In this document: piece by piece, positions 46,301 to 53,793 of the stretch
Layout: each line of letters begins with the position of its first letter
Position numbering within the stretch: the stretch's first letter is position 1
NCBI RefSeq assembly: GCF_005233835.1
Contig: NZ_SZQA01000031.1
Coordinates: 1-64,000 of the forward strand
Direction of reading: 5' to 3'
Length of the DNA: 64,000 nucleotides
Origin: Herbidospora galbida
Lineage (GTDB): Bacteria; Actinomycetota; Actinomycetes; Streptosporangiales; Streptosporangiaceae
The notes under the pieces: generated by a model
Database searches by the model: none
What the model saw: the letters and a program-made list of their open reading frames with translations, nothing else
Told to the model about the DNA's origin: nothing
Made by a program: the position numbers and the translations under genes

Positions 46301-46468
46301 GAGCTGGTTCGCCAGCCGGATCGCCTCCGTCTTCGCGTCGAACAGGCTCACGGCCGCCGGGCCGCCCAGGAACAGCGCCGCCCCCAGCGCGTTGTCCAAG
46401 GCCTTGATCAGCCGAGAATCGCCGCCCAGTAACTCCACCGCGTCGGCGTAGGTCACCCGCTTGGCCAT
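43343..46468 (-). CDS. NACHT-domain STAND NTPase, bNACHT-like candidate defence protein
   Basis: A 1041-aa protein with three parts. Residues 1-300 are a helical N-terminal effector-like region without transmembrane segments, similar in layout to the NACHT N-terminal helical domains of actinobacterial proteins. Residues about 310-560 are the NACHT NTPase: Walker A GQPGAGKS (321-328), Walker B VVLLDGLDEL (390-399), then VIVTTRT sensor and the arm PLLLLML. Residues about 560-1041 are helical repeats, the likely sensor. TAGGAT lies 6 nt before the ATG. Its GC and codon use look slightly less biased than neighbours. Bacterial NACHT proteins of this build can give phage protection; that role here is inferred. 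Confidence 0.85.
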   Translation of the reverse strand: MAKRVTYADAVELLGGDSRLIKALDNALGAALFLGGPAAVSLFDAKTEAIRLANQLLGSLREKLGKLPRATRTERLVAAHEVIITTAFFKALDDVLPPHFPLKLLGIDGPAVESAMSDVRRLRSFLLERDPVTPTSLQLDELRRTYGLASTTIPALLSNGPNFVTRDLWEDVMTELPEAATRHYEELYHQLASDFPEFAFWAQIRGHESTQTALASLEKMLMEVTAGRVPSAKVRSIHVLNAGALIRPIIPSDEQVGDLRIPSLGEGYVVPIFRRVGDPSGSDLSLESTWDREEIRGDLGQLLAGHLTSFEALQAPMLILGQPGAGKSVLTQMLAARLPSSDFLPIRVPLRQVPADAGIQEQIEAGVHVTTGETISWPDLVRSAEGALPVVLLDGLDELLQATGVNRADYLRQAMEFQDREASLGRPLAVIVTTRTAVADRCRVPRESVALRLEPFSDDQVGVWVEAWNRSTGANLSLPNVLCYPDLARQPLLLLMLALYDADGAALAGRLLQSELYERLLSRFAAREIRKHEKDLDEHALTDLVEFELQRLSVAAFAMFNRGQQWVTHEELNRDLAALMPESTVATTGFRRPLTAAQKVLGRFFFVHQTHAQQDTDAFSTYEFLHATFGEYLIARLIRSQVSEEAEQEGRRRSFQQRSQTILTDLLSFAVLAVRAPILRFLDEMREDDFRERLLLLRLFRDAYFDASVGVGDYRPSPVSAVQNVACRTANVVLLLSVLSGPTRAGELFGTRPAHIHQWQNLVDLWRAGMAGEEWQALNDWLTITRTWEEGNEREITVGGPVAGLRAPDEIAKWTHQITRDRREAVWVVRPARTSLDTGSGRHSINAIAEMAFRDRLELATTFVSASGKPANSLLGALLDAWLSSRPDSSQLDLIFHDDPWMKRRFLQLLYGERHHLPDEFIAAVCVRFSRFAHTAELLDCALHVVARDRRHLHLIDRLLGEDHATPTGALLAAVTLMELDVDPSAAPVVAFNWVRRMTPADFEEIAQSDPHLFARARRIIRAEGGRYRLTWPGSSPAPSG

Positions 46469-46504
46469 TCCCTGATCCTAGGGACCTGTGATGCAGTTGC
46501 GGGT

Positions 46505-47179
46505 ATGGCGCGAAATCTCATTCTTTCCGGAGGTGTGGCCCACGACTTCGCGGCCACGTCACAGACCCTGGCCGAGGTCCTCCTCGAAGCGGGCATCGAA
46601 TCCGAGATCACCGAGGACATCGCCGGCGCCCTCTCCGAACCCCCGCAAGTCGATCTGATCACCCTTAACGCCATGCGCTGGAGCAACGAGCGCGGTCACT
46701 TCGAAGACCAGCGCGACCTGTGGCATCTTCCGCTTCCCCCGGACGCCCGCGCGGTCCTGCTCGACCATCTGAACAAGGGCGGCGGCGTCCTCGCCATGCA
46801 CACCGCCTCCATCTGCTTCGACGACTGGCAGGGCTGGCCGAGGGTGCTGGGCGCCTCCTGGAAGTGGGGCAAGTCGCACCACCCGCCGATCGGCTGGACG
46901 ACCGTCCACGTCAACCGCGACCACGTCATCACCGACGGGCTGCGTGACTTCGACGTCGTCGACGAGGTCTACAGCGACCTCGACGTCCTCCCCGACGTCA
47001 CTCCGCTCGCCACCGCGCTCGGTCAGCCGGTGCTGTGGGCCCGGAACGTCAGGAGGGGCCGGCTCGTGTACGACGCCCTCGGGCACGACACCCGGTCCTA
47101 CGACTCCCCGATTCACCGCACGCTGCTGTGCCGCGCGGCCCAGTGGCTACTTCGGCAGCCCGTCGGCATCTGCGAGTAG
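46505..47179 (+). CDS. ThuA domain-containing protein
   Basis: A 224-aa cytoplasmic protein with a ThuA (class I glutamine amidotransferase-like) fold: LILSGGVAHDFAATSQTLAEVL at the start, GGGVLAMHTASICFDDW in the middle and ARNVRRGRLVYDALGHDTRSYDS near the end, where family members keep GRVFYTALGH. Related proteins act in trehalose or other carbohydrate use, mechanism unclear. Divergent from the NACHT gene with 36 bases between start codons, so the two promoters overlap. The 3' end overlaps the MerR gene by 33 bases. Confidence 0.85.
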   Translation: MARNLILSGGVAHDFAATSQTLAEVLLEAGIESEITEDIAGALSEPPQVDLITLNAMRWSNERGHFEDQRDLWHLPLPPDARAVLLDHLNKGGGVLAMHTASICFDDWQGWPRVLGASWKWGKSHHPPIGWTTVHVNRDHVITDGLRDFDVVDEVYSDLDVLPDVTPLATALGQPVLWARNVRRGRLVYDALGHDTRSYDSPIHRTLLCRAAQWLLRQPVGICE

Positions 47180-47794
47180 CCGGGCCGACTCCGACTCCTC
47201 GGCCAGGCGGCGCACCACGTCCAGGACCCGGCCGTAGAGCACGGTGCCGATCACGTGGGCCTCGATCGCCGACTCGCGGGGGCCGTCGAACGGGATGCGC
47301 GACATCTCGTGGTCGCGCACCAGGCCGCCGACCGCCGCGGCGTAGGGGCGCAGGTCGGGCAGGGTGACCTGCTGGTCGAGGCGGCGGAGGGTCACGATGG
47401 TCTGGGCGAGTTCGTCGCGGCCGGGGGCGGCCGGGTCGACCCGCCAGCCGCGTTCGCGGATGAGCTCGTCGACCATGGCCCGCGCGTCGGCCCACTCCGG
47501 GGTGTCCTCGGGTTCGGTCTTCGGGGACAGCGCGTAGTGGGCGGTGCCGAGCATCTCGTGGACGCCCTTCGACTCGTCCTCCACGGCCTCGATCACGGCC
47601 CTGATGGCGGAGATGGGTAGTTTGCCCACTTCGAGCAGGGCTCTGATCAGGCGGAGCCGCCGCACGTGCGGGGCGCCGTACACCGAACGGGTCGCGGAGA
47701 CCTGTTCGCCCGGCGGCAGGAGCCCTTCCCGCAGGTAGTACTTGATGGTCGGGATGGGTACGCCGGTCGCTTCGCTGAGCTGGGAGATCCGCAC
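47147..47794 (-). CDS. MerR family transcriptional regulator
   Basis: A 215-aa regulator with the winged HTH of MerR at the N-terminus (MRISQLSEATGVPIPTIKYYLREGLLPPG) and a helical C-terminal half without the Cys pattern of metal sensors. Such actinobacterial proteins respond to unknown organic ligands. GTG 47794 starts 10 bases after the upstream methyltransferase gene ends; a TGGATA/TATCCA dyad overlies that junction. It may control itself or the pair. Confidence 0.87.
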   Translation of the reverse strand: MRISQLSEATGVPIPTIKYYLREGLLPPGEQVSATRSVYGAPHVRRLRLIRALLEVGKLPISAIRAVIEAVEDESKGVHEMLGTAHYALSPKTEPEDTPEWADARAMVDELIRERGWRVDPAAPGRDELAQTIVTLRRLDQQVTLPDLRPYAAAVGGLVRDHEMSRIPFDGPRESAIEAHVIGTVLYGRVLDVVRRLAEESESARLLADADGLPK

Positions 47795-47796
47795 GC

Positions 47797-47815
47797 TGGA
47801 TATGCTAGCTATCCA
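47797..47815. promoter_or_regulatory. Palindromic site at the MerR gene start
   Basis: TGGATA (47797-47802), centre TGCTAGC, TATCCA (47810-47815): a 19-base dyad directly before the MerR start codon and overlapping the end of the methyltransferase gene. Its size and spacing suit a MerR-type operator. Prediction only. Confidence 0.45.
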
Positions 47816-48623
47816 ACCGGCCCACTCCGGCGAGCCCGATCGCCCCGCTCGACGACGTCGTCAGCGCGCGGGCCACCGGGTCGTCGGGGCGCCAGTCGGC
47901 GATCTCGACCAGCCCGGGCTCGGCGAGGGTGAAGCCGTCGAACAGCGACAGGACCTCGTCGTGGGTGCGGAAGGCGAGGCCGCCGGCCGAGCTCTTCGAG
48001 TAGATCTCCTTGCCGGCCGTCAAGTCGTCGCCGAAGGCCTCGCCGGGGCTCATATGGGAGATCACCAGGTGGCTGCCGGGGGCCAGGGCGTCGCGGAACC
48101 CGGCGACGTGCCGCCGGGCCTCCTCGTCGTCGGTGACGAAGTGGAGCACCGCGACCATCAGGACGGCGACCGGCTGCGTGAAGTCGAGGTGGGCCCGCAC
48201 GTCGGGGTCGCCGAGGATCCAGGCGGGCTCGCGCAGGTCGCCCTCGGCCACGACGGTGTGCGGGTTGTCGGCCAGGATCGCGCGGGCGTGGACCAGCACC
48301 ATGGGGTCGTTGTCGACGTACACGACCCTGCAGTCGGGGGCGTGCCGGAGGGCCACCTCGTGAACGTTGTCGCGGGTGGGCAGGCCCGCGCCGATGTCGA
48401 GGAACTGCCGCACCCCCTGGTCGATCAGGTGGCGGACCGCCCGGCCCAGGAACTCGCGGTTGGCCCGGGCCAGCTCCTTGGCGTCGGGCGAGATGGCGTT
48501 GATCGCCTCCGCGGCCTCGCGGTCGACGGCGAAATGGTCTTTGCCGCCGAGGAAGTAGTCGTACATCCGGGCCACGCTCGGCGTGAGAGGGTCGACGCCC
48601 GGGGGTGCCTTTTCGAGGGTCAC
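47805..48623 (-). CDS. SAM-dependent methyltransferase, DUF574/SAV2177 family
   Basis: A 272-aa protein of an actinobacterial family: PSVARMYDYFLGGKDHFAVDREAA at the N-terminus and FLDIGAGLPTRDNVHEVA as the SAM-binding loop are hallmarks, with VVYVDNDPMVLVHARA binding the ribose. Substrates are unknown; family members are very numerous in Streptomyces-like genomes. GTG 48623 is chosen since TAGGAT (minus strand, 48631-48636) lies 7 nt upstream. In one operon with the MerR gene. Confidence 0.88.
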   Translation of the reverse strand: MTLEKAPPGVDPLTPSVARMYDYFLGGKDHFAVDREAAEAINAISPDAKELARANREFLGRAVRHLIDQGVRQFLDIGAGLPTRDNVHEVALRHAPDCRVVYVDNDPMVLVHARAILADNPHTVVAEGDLREPAWILGDPDVRAHLDFTQPVAVLMVAVLHFVTDDEEARRHVAGFRDALAPGSHLVISHMSPGEAFGDDLTAGKEIYSKSSAGGLAFRTHDEVLSLFDGFTLAEPGLVEIADWRPDDPVARALTTSSSGAIGLAGVGRLDS

Positions 48624-48835
48624 GCCCGCGATCCTAAACCGCATCAGACTCACTGGTATGCCGAAATGTCGGATCACCGCAACCGGCACTTGAGTGGGAA
48701 ATCGTCCGGGATTAGCGTGATTTGTGCCCGCCGGGACGGATCGCGCCCCGCCCCGGTGGGCCTCTATGAATTGGTGTGGAATGTCACTATTGAGCCACTT
48801 AGGGTCCGAGCGGAGCCGGAACACCGGTAGCTTTC
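48624..48835. other. Intergenic region upstream of the methyltransferase gene
   Basis: 212 bases between two minus-strand genes. It holds the TAGGAT -10 box of the methyltransferase gene at its left edge. The rest is less GC-rich than the coding DNA and shows no ORF or strong hairpin that I can support. Confidence 0.5.
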
Positions 48836-49777
48836 CTACCCGTGCGCCCACCACGACGCGGCGACCAGCTCGGCCACGAGCGTCTCCGTGAGGAGCGCGA
48901 CGCCGGGATCGTCGTCATGCCGGTAGCGCACGCTCCCGGCCTGTCCGGCGACCTCGCCGCCGACGGTGACGACCGTGGAGCCCCGCTCCCTGACCCACTC
49001 CATCGCCTGCTCGTCGTAGGGCGAACCGGGGAACAGCAGGGCGCGGTAGTCGTAGGTCTTGGTGAGGTAGACGTCGACATGGGCCCAGTCGCCGGTCTCG
49101 CAGGCGGTGGCCTGGCGGCGCGGCCCCTCGCGCACCATCAGCGCCGACTGGTCGGCCGACGACAGGCGCTCGGCGGGGGCGATCGTGTAGACGCCGTGGG
49201 GGCCGTCGAGCAGTTCCATGACGCCCGGAAGCCAGTCGCTCCGCCGGTCGAGCAGGTCCTGCGTCGCCTCGGCGGCCCGTCTGACCAGCGATCCGTCCAT
49301 GGAGCGGTCGGTCAGGGCCAGCAGCAGGGCGAGGGTGTGCTGGAAGGTCCGGCACGCCACCCCGCCCTCCTCGGGGCCGGCCAGCATCGGGATGACGTGG
49401 TCGGCGCCCTTGGTGATCGGCGAGCCGTCCTTGTTGGTCAGCGCGGCCACGAACGACACGCCCCGGTGGCGGGCCACCGCGTCGAGGGTCTCGCGGCTGC
49501 CCCCGGTGGCGGAGATCGCCACGACCAGGGTCGCCGGGTCGGGCGGGTAGCCCAGGCCCGTCGAGGCGTAGTCGGCGGCGGCGTCGATCCCGAGGGCGCG
49601 CAGGCGCAGGGCGGCGACGCGGGCGGCGTACCGGGAACTGCCCATGCCCAGGAACAGCACCCGCCGCACGGTGTCGGGCACGCCGTCGAACAGGCCGCCC
49701 GCGTCGAGCGCGGCGGCCAGCCGATCGAGCGACTCGGGCTTCTTCAGCAGGTCGTCGAGGAACTTTCCGGCGTCCAT
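48836..49777 (-). CDS. SIS domain (phosphosugar isomerase-like) protein
   Basis: A 313-aa protein with two SIS folds, as in the isomerase half of GlmS. The first carries FLGMGSSRYAAR and VVAISATGGSRETLDA (phosphosugar-binding Ser/Thr loop), the second VYTIAPAERLSSADQSALMVREGPRRQA and CETGDWAHVDVYL. It lacks a glutaminase domain, so it may isomerise or deaminate an aminosugar phosphate. GAGAGG precedes the ATG. Twelve bases separate it from the upstream kinase gene, so they form one operon; this pair is seen with actinobacterial glucosamine kinases. Confidence 0.88.
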   Translation of the reverse strand: MDAGKFLDDLLKKPESLDRLAAALDAGGLFDGVPDTVRRVLFLGMGSSRYAARVAALRLRALGIDAAADYASTGLGYPPDPATLVVAISATGGSRETLDAVARHRGVSFVAALTNKDGSPITKGADHVIPMLAGPEEGGVACRTFQHTLALLLALTDRSMDGSLVRRAAEATQDLLDRRSDWLPGVMELLDGPHGVYTIAPAERLSSADQSALMVREGPRRQATACETGDWAHVDVYLTKTYDYRALLFPGSPYDEQAMEWVRERGSTVVTVGGEVAGQAGSVRYRHDDDPGVALLTETLVAELVAASWWAHG

Positions 49778-49789
49778 TCCAGCAGCCTC

Positions 49790-50878
49790 TCAGAACCAGG
49801 TCCGCAGCACGCCCATGGGGGCGTAGCGCCAGCGCTCCAGGAACCGGCCCGCGTAGATGAGCTCCCGGCACAGCTGCTCGGCCTCGAAGGGCCGCAGCAG
49901 CGAACGGTCGAGCAGGTCGGCCCGCCCGGCCTCCTCCAGCCGTCTCGTGTACGCGTTCTCCAGCCCCTCCCGGGCGCCCCACACCCAGGCCGAGATCGCC
50001 TGGGGGTCGGCGCCGCGCCGCTTGATCGCGACCTGACCGGCGTTCTCGACGCTGATCACGAGCTGGGCCAGGTCGCGCGCGGCCGGCTGGTAGGGCGAGG
50101 CGTCCGGCACGGTCGGGTTGCCGTCGAAGTCGATCAGCGAGAAGCCGCCCTCCCATTCGATGATCTGGCCCACGTGCAGATCACCGTGGACGCGCATCAC
50201 CTGGGTCTCGCCGGCCACCTGCAACGGCGCGAGCTCCCGCCGCAGGTCGGCGACGTGGTCGGCCAGCCAGGCCGCGTCGGTCTCGTCGGTCGTCAGGGCC
50301 AGCGCCTCGTCGAGCGCCCGCGCGGCCCGCGCCGACCACGCGTCGGTGGCCGGCATCAGGCGCACCGGCTCGGCGACGACCTCCGACGGCGTCGTCATGG
50401 CCAGGTGAAGATCGGCGGCCAGGGTGCCGATCTCCGCCGCGAAGGCGGTCCGGCCGGCGGCGGCCTCCTCGGCGCACCACTCCCAGCCGTCGCGGGCCCC
50501 CGGCAGGTACGCCGTGGCCAGCCCGGCCAGCGCGTCCCCGCAGAAGATCGCCGCGTACGGCTCCGCCGTGCGCGTGAACCCCGCCTCGGCCAGATGGGTC
50601 AGCATCTCCAGTCCGGGATGCGGGCCCTCCGACGGATGGGGGAACCACTTCACGATCACCTTCTCGCCCACGACCACCGACCGGTGCGTCTGGTCGACGG
50701 TGATCGCGCGTTCTCCTGCCGGGAAGTCCGGCAGCGGGCGCATCTCGCGCACCGCGAAGGGCGCCGGTGCGGCGCCCAGGTTCCGGAGGACCTGCTCGGT
50801 CACCCCGGGACCCGCCTCAAGCTCGTCGCCGAGGCGCAGGACGACGTTCCCCGGCAACGCCCAGTCTGCGGACTCCAC
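49790..50878 (-). CDS. Maltokinase-like sugar kinase, probable glucosamine kinase
   Basis: A 362-aa kinase of the aminoglycoside-phosphotransferase/maltokinase fold. Lys77 (VIVKWF) is the ATP-binding Lys; HGDLHVGQIIEW (Asp233, Gln238) holds the catalytic Asp and SLIDFDGNP (Asp250, Asp252) the metal ligands. Length and the coupling to a SIS protein match the actinobacterial glucosamine kinase family rather than Mak maltokinases (about 450 aa, beside treS). It would make glucosamine 6-phosphate for the SIS enzyme. GTG start with AGGAGAG 4 nt upstream. Substrate assignment is inferred. Confidence 0.8.
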   Translation of the reverse strand: MESADWALPGNVVLRLGDELEAGPGVTEQVLRNLGAAPAPFAVREMRPLPDFPAGERAITVDQTHRSVVVGEKVIVKWFPHPSEGPHPGLEMLTHLAEAGFTRTAEPYAAIFCGDALAGLATAYLPGARDGWEWCAEEAAAGRTAFAAEIGTLAADLHLAMTTPSEVVAEPVRLMPATDAWSARAARALDEALALTTDETDAAWLADHVADLRRELAPLQVAGETQVMRVHGDLHVGQIIEWEGGFSLIDFDGNPTVPDASPYQPAARDLAQLVISVENAGQVAIKRRGADPQAISAWVWGAREGLENAYTRRLEEAGRADLLDRSLLRPFEAEQLCRELIYAGRFLERWRYAPMGVLRTWF

Positions 50879-51000
50879 CGCGCTCTCCTGAATGTCGGTT
50901 CAACTGGAAACACAAACTCAGAGCTCACCCCGCGCGGCACAGTCTTGTCTAATTTGATGTCTCCTGCAACACTCGCCAAACATCAGAAGGGGGGCCCGGT

Positions 51001-51855
51001 ATGTCGCGTGGGCGAGGTTCGAACCTCGCGCGGTTGATCTTTCTCGGACCTGGGCTGATCATGTTGACGCTGCTGGCCGTGGTGCCGATGCTGCTCATGC
51101 TCAGCACCATGTTCTTCCGGCGCGGACGTTTCGGCGGGGTGGTCTACGAATTCACCACCGCCAACTTCAGCAGGCTGTTCCAGCCGCTCTACCTGAACGT
51201 GATCCAGGACAGCCTGGTCGTCGCGGGCGTGGTGACGGTGCTGGCGCTGCTGATCGGCTATCCGACGGCATACGCCATCGCGCAGCTTCCGCCGAAGTGG
51301 AAGACGATCGCGCTGCTGGCCGTCATGCTGCCGTTCTGGACGAACTTCCTGATCCGTATGTACGCCTGGACGATCCTGCTCAGCGGTCCCGGCCTGGTCA
51401 ACGAGGCGCTCACCGGCATCGGCCTGATCGACAAGCCGCTCGAACTGCTCTACACCAGGGGCACCGTGGTGGTCGGCCTGCTCTACGGCTATCTGTCGCT
51501 GATGATCCTGCCGATCTACTCGGCGGTCGAGCGGCTCGACCCGCGCCTGCGGGAGGCCAGCGCCAACTTGGGCGCCTCTCCGGTCCGCACGTTCTTCAGC
51601 GTCACGCTGCCGTTGACGCTGCCGTCCGCGCTGATCGGGGCCGTGCTCGTGTTCGTGCCCAGCTTCGGGAACTTCGTCGTGCCGGAGATCCTCGGCGGCG
51701 GAAAGGCGATCATGGTGGGGAACCTGATCCGCGACCAGTTCCTCAAGGCCCGCGACTGGCCCTTCGGCGCCACGATCGCGCTGGTCATGGTCGTGGTCAC
51801 GGTGGTCCTGCTGCTGGCCCAGGCGGTCGTCTCGCGGAGGACGCGCAGTGCGTAA
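51001..51855 (+). CDS. potB: ABC transporter permease, polyamine (PotB-like)
   Basis: A 284-aa inner-membrane protein with six helices. The first helix LIFLGPGLIMLTLLAVVPM and the ATPase-contact EAA loop (DPRLREASANLGASPVRTFFSVTLPL) are typical of PotB/PotH permeases. GGGGGG lies upstream of the ATG. Overlaps the next permease by 8 bases. First gene of a permease-permease-ATPase operon; a binding protein is not encoded in it. Confidence 0.88.
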   Translation: MSRGRGSNLARLIFLGPGLIMLTLLAVVPMLLMLSTMFFRRGRFGGVVYEFTTANFSRLFQPLYLNVIQDSLVVAGVVTVLALLIGYPTAYAIAQLPPKWKTIALLAVMLPFWTNFLIRMYAWTILLSGPGLVNEALTGIGLIDKPLELLYTRGTVVVGLLYGYLSLMILPIYSAVERLDPRLREASANLGASPVRTFFSVTLPLTLPSALIGAVLVFVPSFGNFVVPEILGGGKAIMVGNLIRDQFLKARDWPFGATIALVMVVVTVVLLLAQAVVSRRTRSA

Positions 51856-52627
51856 GAGGTCGTCGCGTATCGTCTTCCTGCCCCTGTGGCTGGTCTATCT
51901 GTTCTTCTACGTGCCCATCGCGGTCGTGGTCTTCATGTCGTTCAACGCGGGCGACAATCCGTACATCTTCAAGGGCTTCAGCCTCGACTGGTACGGCAAG
52001 CTCGCGGGCGACGAGACCATCCTCCAGGGGCTCGGCAACACCCTCATCGTCGCGGTCGGCACCTGCCTGGTCTCGACGGTCGTCGGCACTCTGCTCGCCG
52101 TCGGCCTTGCCCGGCACACCCGCTCGAAGGTGATCGAGGCGATCGCCACGATGCCGGCCATCCTGCCGGAGCTGATGCTGGCCATCGGCCTGCTCATCTT
52201 CTACACCGCGATCGACTTCACGCTGGGGCTGACCTCGATCCTGCTGGCGCACCTGACCTTCGGCATCCCGCTGGTGGCGGTGGTCGTCAGGGTGCGGCTG
52301 GCCTCGATGGACACCTCGCTGGAGGAGGCCTCGACCGACCTCGGCGCGAGCCCGCTCCAGACGTTCTTCCGCATCACCCTGCCCGGCCTGGCCCCCGGCA
52401 TCGCGGCCGGCGCCCTGCTGGCGTTCACGTTCTCGCTCGACGAGTTCGTGCTGGCCTTCTTCTCGGCCGGCCCGACCGACCCGACGCTGCCCATCGTCAT
52501 CTACTCGATGGTCAGGTTCGGCGTGACCCCCGACATCAACGCCCTGGCCACTCTCCTGCTGACCGTCAGCGTCGTCGCGGTGCTCGCCGTCCAGCGCATG
52601 ACCCGAATCACGGAGTCCCTCAAATGA
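51848..52627 (+). CDS. potC: ABC transporter permease, polyamine (PotC-like)
   Basis: A 259-aa six-helix permease. WLVYLFFYVPIAVVVFMSFN opens it, and the EAA loop (DTSLEEASTDLGASPLQTFFRITLP) contacts the ATPase; the end (FSLDEFVLAFFSAGPTDPTLPIVIYSMVRFG) is characteristic of PotC/PotI. GTG start inside the potB-like gene and ATGA overlap with the ATPase gene show translational coupling throughout. Confidence 0.88.
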   Translation: MRKRSSRIVFLPLWLVYLFFYVPIAVVVFMSFNAGDNPYIFKGFSLDWYGKLAGDETILQGLGNTLIVAVGTCLVSTVVGTLLAVGLARHTRSKVIEAIATMPAILPELMLAIGLLIFYTAIDFTLGLTSILLAHLTFGIPLVAVVVRVRLASMDTSLEEASTDLGASPLQTFFRITLPGLAPGIAAGALLAFTFSLDEFVLAFFSAGPTDPTLPIVIYSMVRFGVTPDINALATLLLTVSVVAVLAVQRMTRITESLK

Positions 52628-53658
52628 CACTGCTTTCCATCGAGGGGGTATCCCGGAAGTTCGGGAACGTCACGGCCCTCTCGGACGTCTCGATCGACAT
52701 CCAGCAGGGCGAGTTCTTCGCCCTGCTCGGGCCGTCGGGCTGCGGCAAGACGACGCTGCTGCGCATCCTGGCCGGGTTCGAGACGCCCGATCAGGGGGGA
52801 GTCCGCCTCGACGGGACCGACCTGCTCAAGCTGGCCCCGCATAAGCGCCCGGTCAACCTGATGTTCCAGTCCTACGCGCTGTTCCCGCACATGACGGTGG
52901 CCAAGAACGTCGCGTACGGGCTGGAGCGCGAGAACCTCCCCAGGGCCGAGATCAAGGCCCGGGTGGGCGAGGTGCTGGAGAAGGTCGGCCTGGAGCCGAT
53001 GGCCAACCGGCGTCCGGCCCAGCTGTCGGGCGGCCAGCAGCAGCGCGTGGCGCTGGCCCGCGCCATCGTGAAGCGCCCCCGCCTGCTGCTCCTGGACGAG
53101 CCCCTCTCGGCCCTGGACAAGAAGGTCCGCGCCGAGATGCAGCTCGAACTCAAGCGCCTCCAGCACGAGGTCGGCATCACCTTCGTCGTGGTCACCCACG
53201 ACCAGGAGGAGGCCATGTCCCTGGCCGACCGCATCGCGGTCATGGACCAGGGCCGTGTCGAGCAGGTCGACGCCCCCGTGACCCTCTACGACCGCCCGCG
53301 CACCTACTTCGTGGCCGACTTCATCGGCGCGAACAACCTGTTCACGGGCGCGATCCGCGGCGGCGTCTTCTCGGCCGAGGGCCTCGGCCCGCTGCCGTCG
53401 AAGGCGACCACGGCCGACGGCTCGGCGGCGCTGGCGATCCGCCCGGAGCGGGTCCGGCTGACCGAGCCGACCCCCGGCATGGTGCAGGGCGTGGTCGTCG
53501 ACGTGAGCTTCTACGGCGGCGTCTCCCACATCGCGGTCGAGGTCACGGGCCTGGGCCGCAAGGTCCTGGCGGCGACGCAGGGCTCGGCCCGCATCACGCC
53601 CGGAACCGTCGTCGGGGTCACCTGGCGCCCGGAGGACGCGGTCCTCATCCCGAACTGA
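52624..53658 (+). CDS. potA: ABC transporter ATP-binding protein, polyamine (PotA-like)
   Basis: A 344-aa ATPase. Walker A GPSGCGKTT (about residue 38), Q-loop NLMFQSYALFPHMTV, signature LSGGQQQRVALARA, Walker B LLLLDEPLSALD and the switch His in VVVTHDQEEAM are all intact. A C-terminal TOBE-type regulatory domain (AIRPERVRLTEPTPGMVQGVVVDVSFYGG, in parts) is present, as in PotA. It powers the two permeases before it. Amine substrate is inferred from the oxidase and dehydrogenase genes nearby. Confidence 0.92.
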   Translation: MTLLSIEGVSRKFGNVTALSDVSIDIQQGEFFALLGPSGCGKTTLLRILAGFETPDQGGVRLDGTDLLKLAPHKRPVNLMFQSYALFPHMTVAKNVAYGLERENLPRAEIKARVGEVLEKVGLEPMANRRPAQLSGGQQQRVALARAIVKRPRLLLLDEPLSALDKKVRAEMQLELKRLQHEVGITFVVVTHDQEEAMSLADRIAVMDQGRVEQVDAPVTLYDRPRTYFVADFIGANNLFTGAIRGGVFSAEGLGPLPSKATTADGSAALAIRPERVRLTEPTPGMVQGVVVDVSFYGGVSHIAVEVTGLGRKVLAATQGSARITPGTVVGVTWRPEDAVLIPN

Positions 53659-53680
53659 CGACCGCTTCAGATCCGCCCAC

Positions 53681-53711
53681 CGCCGCGTTCCGGTCGATCC
53701 GGGACGCGGCG
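53681..53711. terminator. Hairpin terminator after the pot operon
   Basis: A 13-bp stem with one G-T pair (CGCCGCGTTCCGG, loop TCGAT, CCGGGACGCGGCG) starts 22 bases after the ATPase stop. No T-run. Acts between convergent genes. Confidence 0.65.
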
Positions 53712-53735
53712 ACGGGCTGTCGTCGTGGTTGTTCA

Positions 53736-53755
53736 AGGGCGCGAGGTCGCGCCCT
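53736..53755. terminator. Second hairpin between convergent genes
   Basis: Perfect 8-bp stem AGGGCGCG / CGCGCCCT with loop AGGT, 38 bases before the TetR stop codon on the other strand; a candidate terminator for the tetR-type gene. Confidence 0.55.
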
Positions 53756-53793
53756 GTCCGATGCTCGACGTCCGATGCTCGGCGGGCGCCGAA

